A stretch of 64,000 bases of DNA from Favolaschia claudopus (lineage: Eukaryota; Basidiomycota; Agaricomycetes; Agaricales; Mycenaceae), in contig JAWWNJ010000065.1 of NCBI GenBank assembly GCA_037176885.1, positions 310,001 to 374,000 of the forward strand. The letters run 5' to 3'. This document shows, in pieces, positions 45,012 to 55,533 of this stretch (positions are counted from its first letter, which is position 1; each line of letters opens with the position of its first letter). Under the pieces are notes generated by a model, which had not been told where the DNA came from, did not search any database, and saw only the letters and a list, made by a program, of their open reading frames with translations. Position numbers and translations under genes: made by a program.

Positions 45012-46363
45012 TCAAATCGCTCGTTTCGAATTCTCCGAAATCCAACGCAAAACCGTCATCCTGACCTTCACAGGCTGGCTAACCCACCCAATATGCTCCG
45101 CCTTCGGAATATCAACAACCGTCAAGTTCTTCCATCCATCAAGCACATCCAACATCCGATTCCTCTGAATAGCCTTATCATCCTCGCCGAAAATCGCCAA
45201 CACCGGAAGACTCCCTGACTTCCCAGCGCTGATCAATCCCGTCTTGCTCTGCGTCCGCGTGATAATCCTGAGCACTGTGAGTGGGGGAAGAACCACGATG
45301 TCGCCAAGGCAAGCGAGGTAGTGACTCCATTCGAGGGCTGGGTGGCAGAGGTTGATGAATGAGATCCATAATTTTTGGAAGTTAGTGACGTCGAAGTTGT
45401 TGGTTAGTCCGAGAACCAGAGGTAAGAGACGGGGAGAAACAATGGTCAGGAGGTCTGTCGTGTCAGGAATTGCTGCGGTGTAGATGATTCCAGAGAGGTA
45501 ATTCGCAGGGTGGAACGAGAAAATATCGGCGATATGTGTGCCTGTAAGAAAATTAGCAGCTCTATGACTCGTTGGAATTGCATCCCTACCACCAATACTC
45601 CTGCAGAAAATCAGATATCAGTGAGAATGATTACACTACCACGACCGATTCGACTCACCAAGCCAGAACAAAAGGGCGTGTCAAATTGTAGCTCTCAATC
45701 ACCGCGTCAAAGTCTTGCGCAAGTCGCTCAGACGTCCACGCGAAAAGCCCATTCGGCCTATAGTGGCGGCACCATCTGATGCCACCCCTAAAAATAGAAC
45801 AGCCTATTTCTGGAACTTTTGATGCAAGTGGAGTCGATTGGGGCCACATCATTTTCTTGGGGGTGGCATCAGATCCCGCCGCCACTGTATCACTCCGCCC
45901 GTCCCGTATCATAGCGCACCTGTTCATCGAAAAATCCCAATGAGCTACAGTCTAAAATTCTCGTCCTCGACTTGAATATCGACCATACCATATACAATTC
46001 AGACACCCAATGCAGGTCGTCAAATATCCCGTTGAACGCCATACCCCCAAACCCAAACCCATGAATGAAAACCACCGCAGGTTTGTCCCTGTCCCCACGC
46101 GCTTCCGCAAAGATCTGCGTCCTATCGTCGGAGGTGACGAATCGTCCTGTGGAGACTGTAGAAATATCGGAGTTGAGATCGGTGGGGGTGATTATAATTT
46201 GAGGGTCATCGGACTACAGAAGGCAAAGTGCAAATCAGCGTGCAGTGAATAGGTAAAGTGAGATGCGTGTAGATATCCAGGATGTACATACCACACCATG
46301 CGCGGTCGTGGTCGCTAGAACGAGAGAGACGACGAGGAGAAGGGACTTGGGGAACCACAGCAT
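45012..46363 (-). CDS. secreted alpha/beta hydrolase with MITE-derived insertion
   Basis: Starts MLWFPKSLLLVVSLVLATTT with signal-peptide character. After an intron, RFVTSDDRTQIFAEARGDRD leads to the oxyanion-hole region PAVVFIHGFGFGGMAFNG. The nucleophile elbow is split by an intron, FVLAW + SIGG, giving AWSIGG. Then come the acid LPVLAIFGEDDKAIQRNRM and the catalytic His IPKAEHIGWVSQPVK, ending near ISENSKRAI. This is the catalytic triad order of the fold. A 127 bp MITE (45761-45887) lies in the exon between DGRSD and RPNGLFAW and adds 43 codons without a stop. Just upstream the usual YDxRGHGRS block is damaged (YDT then a shift to RDGRSD). Depending on the splice donor used at 45995-46005 the frame may still be open. 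The substrate is unknown. Confidence 0.7.
45761..45887. mobile_element. MITE, 127 bp, TA-flanked, in frame within an exon
   Basis: Termini TAGTGGCGGC and CAGTGGCGGC (complement), extending with mismatches through ATCTGATGCCACCCC, with TA at 45759-45760 and 45888-45889. Element plus one TA is 129 bp, a multiple of three, and the hydrolase reading frame runs through it without a stop. Confidence 0.85.
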
Positions 46364-47325
46364 TGACAATTGGAATGCGGAACTTGAAAGGACAGTATGG
46401 AGCAGCGTTATATGCCTCGTTGGAGTCGTCATTAATACGTTGGTTGCGCGAACATCCATCCGAGAAGATAGGCAGCAAAGCGAGGGGGTTTGAGCGCCTG
46501 AGACGTTCTCGTTCAAGCGGGAGTCTTCCGAGGAAGAAGAAACACATCCGGCAGTTGTCTATCCGACTGAATGCGTTAGAAGTGGAGACACGAAGATTTC
46601 AACTGTGTGTGTGCTTACTTCGAGTCAATGCGCATGCTTCTTAGTCAGGCGATGCAAAATTGAGAGGCAGATGCCAATGAGAAGATGAAAGGCAGAGCAA
46701 GCCAATTGCTAGAAGTGGTGTGGAGTACTAGTTGGAGTGATGTCTGGTTCCACCTCCACAACGGTGATGTCGAGCTGCAACAAGCAGATCAAAGCGGAAG
46801 TGTCTTCGCCTTGCGTAGGCCGTACAGGATGGATACTTAGAGGCAGCATGGTCTTCGAGAGCATTACTTTTGCGCGTCGATCAGCACATTGAAAAGCAAC
46901 TAGGGGACGCGGATTAGATTTGGTTCCCGAAAGAAAGTACTCAAGAGATTAACTGGAACGGATGGCAAAAAAAGCTCGTTTCCATACCATATATATGCAT
47001 GTTGCCTAGATGGGAGTCAAACCCATCCACTGACCTCAGTTACTGGGTGGATAGTTGAACAGTATGTGGGGGCGAAGTGCGAGGATCGAGGATTTAGCAC
47101 GATAGATTCTTTATTGTGCAGCGTTGGGCAGAAGGATGGCGTCAAGTGGCGGGGAGTGGCTGGTATCTCTTGATCAAGTCGTCTTCGAAGAACCTCAAGA
47201 TTAAAACGAGGGAAATTTCAGTCAATGATTTCATGGTCCATTGGAGTCTTAACAAGTACAACAGTAGAAGGGTCATGTTTGGCTGAGAAAGTCGCGCAAG
47301 GGAAGCAAGAGGGCCCAACCGAGGA
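46364..47325. other. upstream flank of hydrolase with one tRNA-like module
   Basis: Mostly gene-free. On the minus strand near 47001-47080 the sequence GATGGGTTTGACTCCCATC resembles a tRNA T-arm, with the flanking TGTT...AACA and CTA...TAG pairs consistent with a relic acceptor stem. No gene otherwise. Confidence 0.4.
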
Positions 47326-48110
47326 ATCGATGGTGGTGTTACGAAAGCAAGAAGTGGACGTATCAATCGGCGATGGAGAGGTCGAACAAACAGTGTCAAA
47401 TACGTTCGCGCTTGACTCTTGCTTCCATCTTCCACCTCGCCGCCAGCGAGAGCGTCTTGCAGCTCTCACTTGTTGCCCTCGCTTTCGGGCTCTCATGCGC
47501 ATTCCTTGCTTATTCAGCCATGTCACTCGTTGTCGCTGAAAATTGACAAATTACACTCGAAACAAAATGTGGAAGACTCGGAATTGTCAGCGTGGAAAGT
47601 GGCATGGGTTACGGTTGAAGGTACGCTGTGCGACAGAAACCAAATAGACTGAGACTCTCCAAAATATCAGCTTCTCACTTGCTCGAGAATAACGTCGACC
47701 GTCCCGTTACTCCAACGCCTGCCCGGGATTTGCAAACAATTATTCGCAGATCACTGTCCTTTTCGACACTTCCCAATCAGGGACAACCAACAATGTGCTT
47801 TGTCTTCACGTCTACGTTTTCTTTGATCAGACGTATGCGGCTTCTTTGTTGACTCCCCAACCCTTCGAATGCACTCTGTTTCAAGCTCAGTGACACTGTC
47901 GAGACGACTCGAGACGATCTCCTTCTGCGCTCCGTAATCCCTCCTTCTCGCGCGGCCAGCGTTAGCGCGATCCGTATTCCTCGCCGCACGCTGATCAGAT
48001 TGAGATTCAACTCAGTCTCGTTCCACTTCACTCCTGCACTGCACCTCTCGACAAGACGATCTTCACCGTCGATCTTTCCTTATATTCTCCTGCGCACACT
48101 GCCTTCAAAA
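47326..48110 (-). repeat. R-family dispersed repeat, copy 2
   Basis: Begins (plus strand) GATGGTGGTGTTACGAAAGC and stays alignable with the copy at 49704 for about 400 bp: both contain GCGTGGAAAG, a GGTTAC/TGAAG block, TGTGCGACA and CCAAATAGACTG followed by TCAGCTT. Non-coding; no terminal inverted repeats seen. Confidence 0.65.
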
Positions 48111-48159
48111 GAATTATTATAAAATCAAAAAAGACAGTACAACCTGATTCGTGCAAATT

Positions 48160-49180
48160 TCTGTTTAGGGTTCGAACCCTTCTGGCTTTGAAGCTCCTCG
48201 AATCGGTAGCACGAGTTACTTTGTAAGCCCCCAGAGCAATGAACTTCTAATGTTGACATGAGATCATCATAACTGGGTTGGTTCTTCTCCCCGGCGACGT
48301 TATTACTCCAGGACACTTTCGTTCGATGTCGGTTATACCCTCCACCCTCCTATCCAGGACCAACGAAATTGAAATGACTTATATATATTGTGGACTGGCA
48401 GCTACTGGATGGCTGAGCGCCGTCTCTGACACTACGGGAAGTGGAAAAAGAACGACACACATGGTCTACCCAGATCTCCGACGGGAGTCGAACCCACTGG
48501 AAACTATGTACGAAGGCCGGCGATTCTTCCGTCATACCAGAAATTCAGCGGGGCAATCTAATGATCATTCCTCTCCTCCTTCCATCTAGAAAAGCGTAAG
48601 CAAGCATTTCCTCGACATCGAAGCCAAAATTGATAACAAAAAATGTATCACTCGTATCAGAGGTATCAGCTGGGTTTTAACCCACATATCCCTCTATAAT
48701 GCAGTAATGCGACAGTCTAATTGGTTGGGAAGGTGCCTCCAACCACCGAGACGTTCTTTAAAATGCGTGAACCGTATTACGCGGCGTAGCGGACTCCGGA
48801 AACGAGATCTTCGAACACAGTGCAATCACATAAAGCCGCGAGTGAGATGAACAGAGCAAAGAAAAAGAATTTCAAAAAAAAAAGATTCTTACTCGAGTAG
48901 AAGCGGTCTATGTCCCGGATGGGAGTTGAACCCGTATATTCCTTTCCAGCTTTCAAAGCTAGGCGCCACAAGCGGGAGGATCGGTCGCCGCGACCTACCG
49001 GGACTTCTCTTCTGCAAGCGAAGCAAATCAGCATATTGAGTATGTTTGGTGGGTGTAGATGAAAGACGGATTAGAACAAATCGAGGGTAGATGGAACGAA
49101 AGGCAAAAAAAGGATGATTTCCTCGTTAAAATACCATACGCATGTCGCGGGGTTAGGAGTTGAACCTATCCACGAACCAT
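48160..49180 (-). repeat. cluster of five tRNA-like T-arm modules
   Basis: Minus-strand T-arm-like sequences, most of them close to GGGTTCRACTCCC, occur near 48168, 48481, 48671, 48920 and 49155, 185-315 bp apart, all in the same orientation and often followed by RRGACATG. The one at 48912-49004 has a paired acceptor stem (own entry). The module at 48168 is palindromic (AGGGTTCGAACCCT). They look like pol III-type internal B boxes of tRNA-derived repeats rather than functional tRNA genes, since normal D- and anticodon arms are absent in most. Confidence 0.5.
48912..49004 (-). ncRNA. tRNA-like sequence with intact 7 bp acceptor stem
   Basis: On the minus strand GTCCCGG (49004-48998) pairs with CCGGGAC (48918-48912). 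Inside are GGTCGCGGCGACC in D-arm position, CTAGC-TTTGAAA-GCTGG as anticodon arm (anticodon UGA, serine-like) and GGGTTCAACTCCC as T-arm. Length 93 nt, close to class II tRNAs, but the D arm is abnormal and about 20 extra bases precede the anticodon arm. Probably a tRNA-derived element rather than a working tRNA. Confidence 0.4.
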
Positions 49181-49703
49181 GGTCATTCGAATGAAAGTCG
49201 TTAGGAGCGGTAGATACTGACACCGTTCAGCGTAGAGGCAGTTGGTGGGCGTTGAATGGCGGGCAGCTGCAGTGGTATTCGTGGATGAGGGTTGCATGGC
49301 AATCAATGGGGTGCAACATCGAGCCCACATCATGACAGAGGACAGAAAGGGAAGAGATTGGGAAATGCTGTAGATCCAGAGATTGAGACAAGGTGTTTTA
49401 CAGAAATTTAAGACACCAGATGGTGGAGTGAGATGCGTAGGAAAGATGAAGCAGAATGGCCGGACAAACAGGACAATATCGATAGGGAAATGGATCGGGA
49501 GGACCAAGGGAGGACAGCGGCATTAGATGGGACTCCCGGCACGAGACTCGGAGACGAGTCCGACCCGCCCACATAGTGGAAGTGCCGTTCGGCGTATCAG
49601 TCGGAGGAAGAGGGATAGATACATATGATAAGGAACAGATAAGTAAGCATCGTTCAGGACTCAGAGGCCCGCACACATGAAGAAAGGGAGCAGTGAAAGA
49701 ATC
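49181..49703. other. gene-free interval
   Basis: No supported gene. Separates the tRNA-like cluster at 48160-49180 from the R-family copy at 49704. Confidence 0.3.
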
Positions 49704-50560
49704 GGATGGTGGTGGTACGAAAGCAAGAGGTGCTCGGATCAATCGGCGATGAAGAGAAGGTCGCACAAACAATGTCAAACACGTCCACACTTGCCTCTCG
49801 CCTCTTCCATCCGCTACCGTCGACCGGCTACAATCCTCCCTCGGTGCCATACCTCCCGTCTTCCCAACCAACTTCCTCGTTTCATCTCGGTCTTCAATCT
49901 TCGGACATGCAATTCATCGTTGTCGAAAATTGCACTCGAAAAAAAGGCTGGGAGACTTTGTCGGCGTGGAAAGGGTTACTACGCTTGAAGATACGGTGTG
50001 CGACAATCACCAAATAGACTGGGACTGTATGTCGCTCAAATTTCAGCTTATCACTTGCTCGCAATCGATAACACGCGGCACTATGTCCTTGTCGATACTT
50101 CCATATGAGCGACGTCTCCTCCTTTCACGACTCGGCGTTGTTTTTCATGACCCATAATGCGCATCATTCCTCTCTCGACTTCCGAACGAATGCACTCCCT
50201 CTCGATTGAACTCTGCTCCAAGCGCACTGACGATCGGGCTCTCTGCCTTTGTACTCAATCTTTGCGCGGCTAGCGACACCCAACCCAATTTCAATCCAAT
50301 GTTGGGGCATCTCAGATCTCAGACTGAGTGCAGGTGTCGCCTTCAATGTTTTGACATCCGCAAGGACCGTCATCTTTGCGTTTCCTTGTACTCTCCTGCT
50401 TCTGTTGTCCACTCTCTGATCTACTTATTGTTTCCCCGCGACCTTCATACCTCAAATACCCAACTCGTATCCTCCGCATGCACCTACCATTGTTTCCCAC
50501 TCTCGATATTCGGTCTCTTCGCTGTATATCTGGCTTTGCGGCATCGCTAGAAATAATCAA
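49704..50560 (-). repeat. R-family dispersed repeat, copy 3
   Basis: Best preserved copy: GGTGGTACGAAAGCAAGAGG, GATCAATCGGCGATGA, then the blocks shared with copy 2 (GGCGTGGAAAGGGTTAC, TGTGCGACAATCACCAAATA, CAGCTTATCACTTGCTCG). As at copy 2, a cluster of minus-strand tRNA-like modules lies next to its high-coordinate end (50625-51390). Confidence 0.65.
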
Positions 50561-50624
50561 ACCACCCTCAGTATGTTCACTTTTCCCCAGCCTTTCCGAC
50601 TCAAAAAATGGACCGAAATGTAAC

Positions 50625-51390
50625 ATCTCCGCTGGGAATCGAACCCATTCTGCGCCCTCGTTGGAACCGTGTAACTCGTGAAGGCTGGTGAACATTTGAG
50701 GCGAGTCACCGTGACTCGAGACATTCTGGTTTCCGAGCCGACAGATAGCGGAAGGTAAACAAATCGTGCTTGCGCATTTTCAGCATTTTCTTCGAGCCCC
50801 GTTTATCCGTACATGGAGCGCTCATCAAACAACGTCCACCCAATGCCTTGCAAGACGACATGTGAGTTGAACGAAAGCGACTAAAAGGAATATTATCGAA
50901 GACCTCGACATGTCTCAGATGGGAATTGAACCCATCTTCCCTGTGCCAGAAATATGGTGAAGCAGTCCCTGCAACCATTAGAGAGTTCAGTGAAGAGTCC
51001 AGGAGCGAGGAGTTGGGATGGTGAGGAGGAGGTGGGAACACAGCCAGAAGAGTGGGTGCAGCAAGTGAGGATCGCCAATGAATCACAGCTAACAGAAAGT
51101 CCAGGATCCCTTTCATAAATTCGATCCAACCAACCAAATCGGATCCTACGCCGAAAAACAAAAGAGAAAACCCATACTGAAGTATCGAAGGTCCCAGTTG
51201 GGGCTGAACCCGAAAGCAACAGTGTCATTTGGGCAGGGAATTTGAGATAGAGAAAAGTACTTGCAGCCATGCGGCCGTAACGGAAAGGTGTGAGATGAGA
51301 CGGGTCCGATGAAAGGTGGGCGAAAATAAAAGTGAGTGTCGACTTTGAATAGGCGAGATGGGAATCGAACCCTTTCGAAGACTGAGTTAC
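50625..51390 (-). repeat. cluster of four tRNA-like T-arm modules
   Basis: Minus-strand modules near 50635 (GGGTTCGATTCCC), 50920 (ATGGGTTCAATTCCCAT, a perfect 5 bp T-stem), 51195 (GGGTTCAGCCCC) and 51360 (GGGTTCGATTCCC). Box A-like TGGYTGCARG sequences lie 45-60 bp before two of them. Spacing 165-285 bp. Same orientation as the cluster at 48160-49180. Confidence 0.5.
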
Positions 51391-51855
51391 CGTCTAATCA
51401 GTAGCCCAACCAGAGGTGAAATGAACGAATCCTCACTCGATAGGCTGAGTCGCTGGTGAATGATGGCTTTATTAGGTGAACCAGGATTTTGCGCTAAATT
51501 TTGCAAGAATGCGAACCGAGCGAAACGGAATTGAGCGTAGTCCATGGAGCTCATGGAGCACTAATCGGGTAGGACGGATGAAGTCGCCGAGACATCGGTT
51601 GTAAGTTGCCCGAACTCTGTGGATAGCCGGTTATATCTTTTGCAGTTCAATTGGCAACAAAGCACGTCAAAGATCTGGATTCGGCAAGTAGCTTCACAGA
51701 ATGCAGCAGAAAATGAGCCAGATGCGGCGGAGATGCGGCGGAGAATGGATCGTTCGGAGACGTTGGATAGGGGACCGTGATTGTCAGAGAGCGGAAAGCC
51801 AGAGAAAAGGGGAGAACTGGACAACAAATCACTCCGGCTTCTGTCAGGAAAGTAG
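51391..51855. other. gene-free interval
   Basis: Contains only the tandem doublet AGATGCGGCGG (51720-51742). No supported gene. Confidence 0.3.
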
Positions 51856-52080
51856 CCATAATGCATTATGGTGGGTCCTGGCCCAAGACCACAATGCATT
51901 ATAGTGGGTGGTTGGCCCATGGGCCAATAGTACCCATAATGCATTGTGTCCCAAGACACAATATAATTAAAATGCAAATGTTAAGGCCGGGAATTGAACC
52001 GGCAAAACATCAGTAACTAGTGATGGCAAAAGCACAACTTCAAACATCACAACCACTGTACCAACAGAGCTTAGAATGCA
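51856..52080 (-). mobile_element. tRNA-derived SINE, copy 1
   Basis: The minus strand starts with a tRNA-like head: box A TGGTACAGTGG (near 52055) and box B GGTTCAATTCC within GCCGGTTCAATTCCCGGC (near 51990). The body follows with palindromic modules CCATAATGCATTATGG and TTGGCCCATGGGCCAA, ending near 51856. The copy at 53555-53790 has the same order of parts. No coding capacity; it would need the RT of a LINE for movement. Confidence 0.75.
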
Positions 52081-53278
52081 CCAAATCTAATAGGAATAGA
52101 CCATGCACTACACGGCCAGAGGTTCAATGAGCTTTGGGTTGAAGCGCACAAGTTTCAGCTGATCACAAATTTCTTTTGGAGTTGAGGTCATAAATCACTC
52201 AACCTGTTTGCTACTACAATATTATGCCTGTGGGTGGACTTGGAGGGTGAACAGAGTTCATGTCGACCATGGGTCAGCCTTGGTACATCACCGTCGTTGT
52301 GTTCGATTCAGCCCATGCTGTCGCCGAGACGACGATCATCAATTGATCACTTTCGATCTCGCACGTGCCGGAAAACCAACGCCCCTTGCCCTCTCCCTTC
52401 ATCTCCCCTCCTCAGAGTCCTCTGCGCACCGGCTGTGAAGACCCCCCCCTTTACCGCGAAGTCTGCCTCAAAATCTCAAGGCCTCATGGGACTTCAAGGT
52501 GTCCTTGCAAGCACAAGTCCCTCTGCGTTCACAAACTTCGACGCCTCTCAAGCCCTTGCTCAAGCGCCCGAGCCTTCAAAAAGTCCGAAGATCTGACAAG
52601 GCTTCAAGCTGACTCTCTCCCCAATACTTCAAGTGTGCTTCAAGTGCTGCGATCAAGGCTTCAAGTACCGTATCTCGTTCTGTCGCGCCAGCAAGTCTCC
52701 CACATGGTCGTTGCCTAGCATTGCTTCTCGTACTGCCGCAACCCTGTCAAGCATCAACGCAAAGCTCCTAAACTCTTGCCTGGAACCCTACGTCTCCTGC
52801 TGCGCCGTCGTGTCCCCTTCTCCGCCAGCCTTGGACTTAGAATCACCCTCAGTCTTTTGGCATTCATGGGCGCAGGAGCATCCTAGCTTCTCAGCTCGAG
52901 TTTCTTTAAGTATTTAACTGCTTCCGCGTGGTAACGCTTCCGCTCTTACCGTTCTATACCCTTGTTTCTCGCTGGTACATATAATGCAATTTTTAAAAAA
53001 TCTGGATATTCGAAATATTCAATGCGTAGTATGGTCAAAGGAAGCGTGCCTCGTGCACAATGATGTGGTTGAACCCAGGTTGAAAGAAATGAGCCTGGGG
53101 TTGACCCCAAGCAAAGATGCGCCAGGGTCAGAACTGCCGTTTTTGAACCCAATACCAATTCTATTAACCCAAACGCAATACTTGTCATGTTAGCCCACAC
53201 TCAGTAGAGTTTCCTCCCCGTGTACACAACACATATTTTACAAGGCCACCCACCCCAAAGGCCCGTTCTCAGGGCCAG
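52081..53278. repeat. CTTCAAG motif array and gene-free DNA
   Basis: Between 52400 and 52700 (plus strand) CTTCAAG, CTCAAG and GGCTTCAAG recur about every 12-25 bp, mirroring the array at 22590-23010. A further stem-loop, TTGAACCCAGG..CCTGGGGTTGA, lies at 53069-53105. No supported gene. Confidence 0.4.
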
Positions 53279-53430
53279 GTTAGAGTTAGGGTGGTTAGGA
53301 TGGTTAGGGTTAGAGTTAGGGTTAGGGTTAGGATAGGTTTGGGTCTCCAGGAACGTATTCTGTCTCGGTAGGTTAGGGGTTAGGGAGGTTAGCAGGTTAG
53401 GGATGGTTAGGGTAAGGGTTGGGAAACATC
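53279..53430 (+). repeat. interstitial telomere-like TTAGGG tract
   Basis: About 150 bp of degenerate TTAGGG units, including GGTTAGGGTTAGAGTTAGGG and GGGTTAGGGAGGTTAG, interrupted by a 40 bp non-repeat segment (53339-53375). TTAGGG is the usual telomere repeat of agarics. Both neighbours are ordinary repeats, so this is interstitial unless the assembly joins a chromosome end here. Confidence 0.85.
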
Positions 53431-53467
53431 ACTAAGCAAGCAATTAGCATGAGCATACCATAACCGA

Positions 53468-53546
53468 AGACCTAGGGCAGCTTGCCTGCCCTAGGTCTGG
53501 GAATTAGCAGTCCTGGGTAGGGTAAGGTTTCCTTACCCTGTCCAGG
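53468..53546. repeat. two adjacent strong hairpins
   Basis: 53468-53498: AGACCTAGGGCAG, 5-base loop CTTGC, CTGCCCTAGGTCT, a perfect 13 bp stem. 53512-53546: CCTGGGTAGGGTAAGG, loop TTT, CCTTACCCTGTCCAGG, a stem with two mismatches. They directly follow the telomere-like tract. Function unknown. Confidence 0.8.
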
Positions 53547-53554
53547 AAACAAAA

Positions 53555-53790
53555 TCTTTTCATAACAGTTCTTTAGTATACTGGTCTATTCTGCTAGCTT
53601 TGATGTTGAGCTCGCTGATGGTTGCCGGTTCAATTCTTGCTTTTGGCATTTGCATTTTTAAAAATGCCCTGCCAAATGTTGGCCCAAACCATAATGCATT
53701 ATGGGTAACATTGGCCCATGGGCCGCTGACCCACCATACTGCATTGTGGTCTTGGGTCATGGCCCACCATAATGCATTATAGGTACAGTC
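53555..53790 (+). mobile_element. tRNA-derived SINE, copy 2
   Basis: Plus strand: box A TAGTATACTGG (near 53574), box B GGTTCAATTCT (near 53628), CATTTGCATTTTTAA linker, then ACCATAATGCATTATGGGTA, ATTGGCCCATGGGCC, GCATTGTGGTCTTGGG and CCACCATAATGCATTATAGG, ending near 53790. Same order of parts as the copy at 51856-52080, in opposite orientation. Confidence 0.75.
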
Positions 53791-53959
53791 TCTACATCCG
53801 GCTTTGGCGCGTGCGGCGGAAAGGCCGGAACTCAGTGTGGTCTGTCCCAGCTGGAAGGAGCCACCATTGTGGATGAGTCGACTAGAGAGTTGTACAGTAT
53901 ACGGCATTGGTAAGTATGATGACTGAGAAGCCGGGAGCGCCATAGGCAAGCAAGACAAA

Positions 53960-54398
53960 AATGGGTGGTGGTGGAACGAAAGCAAGAGACAGGATCATTC
54001 CGTGACGGCAAACTGTATCCTCACGAGCACGTGCTTTTACGGCTTGTCCTCTTCCTTCATCGTGCAGCTCGAGTCTCTGCTACTTTGCGCTTCCGTCTGT
54101 CCCTGTCGTCGACGTGTGTGCGCAGACATCCACACCTCAGGCGCCTGAGATCGACGACATCGACACGGTCTGCTTGCTCGGCTATCAATCTCTCCTCCCG
54201 CTCTTAGCCGCCGCTCCCACAAGATATCTGGCTCACTACGCCACGGAAAGCTGTACCGCTCGTCGTGACAGAAATTCGGAAGCGAATGTCCATTGATATG
54301 TATGTGTACACCTGTGTTGCTCGCTGAACTCCCCACGCGCTTCTCCTCAACGCTCATCACCTCTGTGGACCTCGTTGAACCAATACGCTGGATTCAAT
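53960..54398 (-). repeat. R-family dispersed repeat, copy 4
   Basis: Begins GGTGGTGGTGGAACGAAAGC with diverged following sequence (GGATCATTCCGTGACGGC). It shares CACGAGCACGTGC with copy 1. Cut at 54399 by a hAT-like MITE. A GGTTCAACGAG box B-like motif lies on the minus strand near 54373. Confidence 0.5.
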
Positions 54399-54925
54399 TA
54401 GTGTTGTTGCGGGTCGGGTCGCGACCCTAGACCCTGGGCCGACCCGACCCTGGGTCGACCGACCTTCAGGGTCGGGCCGGGGATGTTGCTCGGCCCGCGA
54501 CCCTGGGTCTCGACCCGGGCCTGCGGCACTAAGGTCTAATCACTTGATGGAAGTGCGGAACATCACTTTCGACCACAAATGTTGCTATGATCGATCTAAC
54601 ATGTTTGCAGATCTTTCGCAACGACCTGACTTTCAAACAACCGAGTTCGCTGTCGTCAACGTCCATCGGAGGCATTACCATATTGGGAAGTGCCTTTGAT
54701 TTTGGCGTGTCCGTGCGCATTTTGAAAGCTGGAGGGATGAATTACCCTCACAAACAACCAAGGTATGTCCTATTAGCTATTTCATCCACTTTCTGTAAAT
54801 TTACTTCAACATCATTTTTTTTGCTGCCTGACCTGGGTCGCGACCCAAGCCCGACCCAAGCCCGCGGAAGCCCGACCCGAGTTTCCGCGACCCGACCCAA
54901 GCCCGACCCGACCCTGACAACACTA
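54399..54925. mobile_element. hAT-like MITE, 527 bp, GGGTCGGG-rich ends
   Basis: Termini TAGTGTTGTTGCGGGTCGGG and TAGTGTTGTCAGGGTCGGG (complement of the right end). Each is followed by about 100 bp of repeated GGGTCGGG / CGACCC blocks. TAGTGTTGT plus GGGTCGGG-type ends are typical of hAT elements. Flanking 8-mers (GATTCAAT, AATCATTC) are not identical, so the duplication is degraded. The middle (54540-54820) has no transposase. Confidence 0.7.
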
Positions 54926-55419
54926 AATCATTCAGTCTACCTGGCCTTGCGCAAATTAGCATCAAACACCACCGGCTCATCCGAGGATCAGTTGTAGTGG
55001 GAAGTGGCTCTGCGACTACCAAACATCCGAGTCGCCTCAACCTGGACTGCGGTATTCATGCCAAGAGCATTAGGAGCCTTAACATCTGCTCGCACTGGGA
55101 GTCAGCCTTATGAGATGTCTGTTGTGACTGGCACACCCATGCTTCTCGGATCGTTGGGAAATAGCTCCTACTGTTGAATATAATATCAATCGTCTGTCTG
55201 CTGTTGTTCCCTCGCACGATACCCGTTGCTCTGCAATTATCTCAAATTGCTACGTTGAAGCGCAGGGTAGAATTCCAATATCATTATCTGTTCCCGTCAG
55301 TTCCGGTAACTTTTACTCGGAGGTGAGTCCATCGCACGACATCAAGCAACCTCTACTTCTAACCTGGGTCCCCTTTGTCTTGGCAAGCCATCGAATACCC
55401 CTTCCTTCGGTAACAAGAA
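54926..55419. other. gene-free interval upstream of a secreted protein gene
   Basis: No motif or repeat recognised. It precedes the TATA box at 55420. Confidence 0.3.
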
Positions 55420-55427
55420 TATAAATA
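55420..55427 (+). promoter_or_regulatory. TATA box
   Basis: TATAAATA lies 107 bp before the start codon at 55534, followed by a C/T-rich stretch up to the start, a common arrangement in highly expressed fungal genes. Call is by sequence and position only. Confidence 0.6.
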
Positions 55428-55533
55428 CGCTGGCGTCGGATTGAATTCAGCATTCACTTCTTCTTCGTCACTATATTTTTCTCTGTTCTTTCTTCTTCGT
55501 TCAAACTTCACACTTCCCTTCTTCTCCCCAAAC

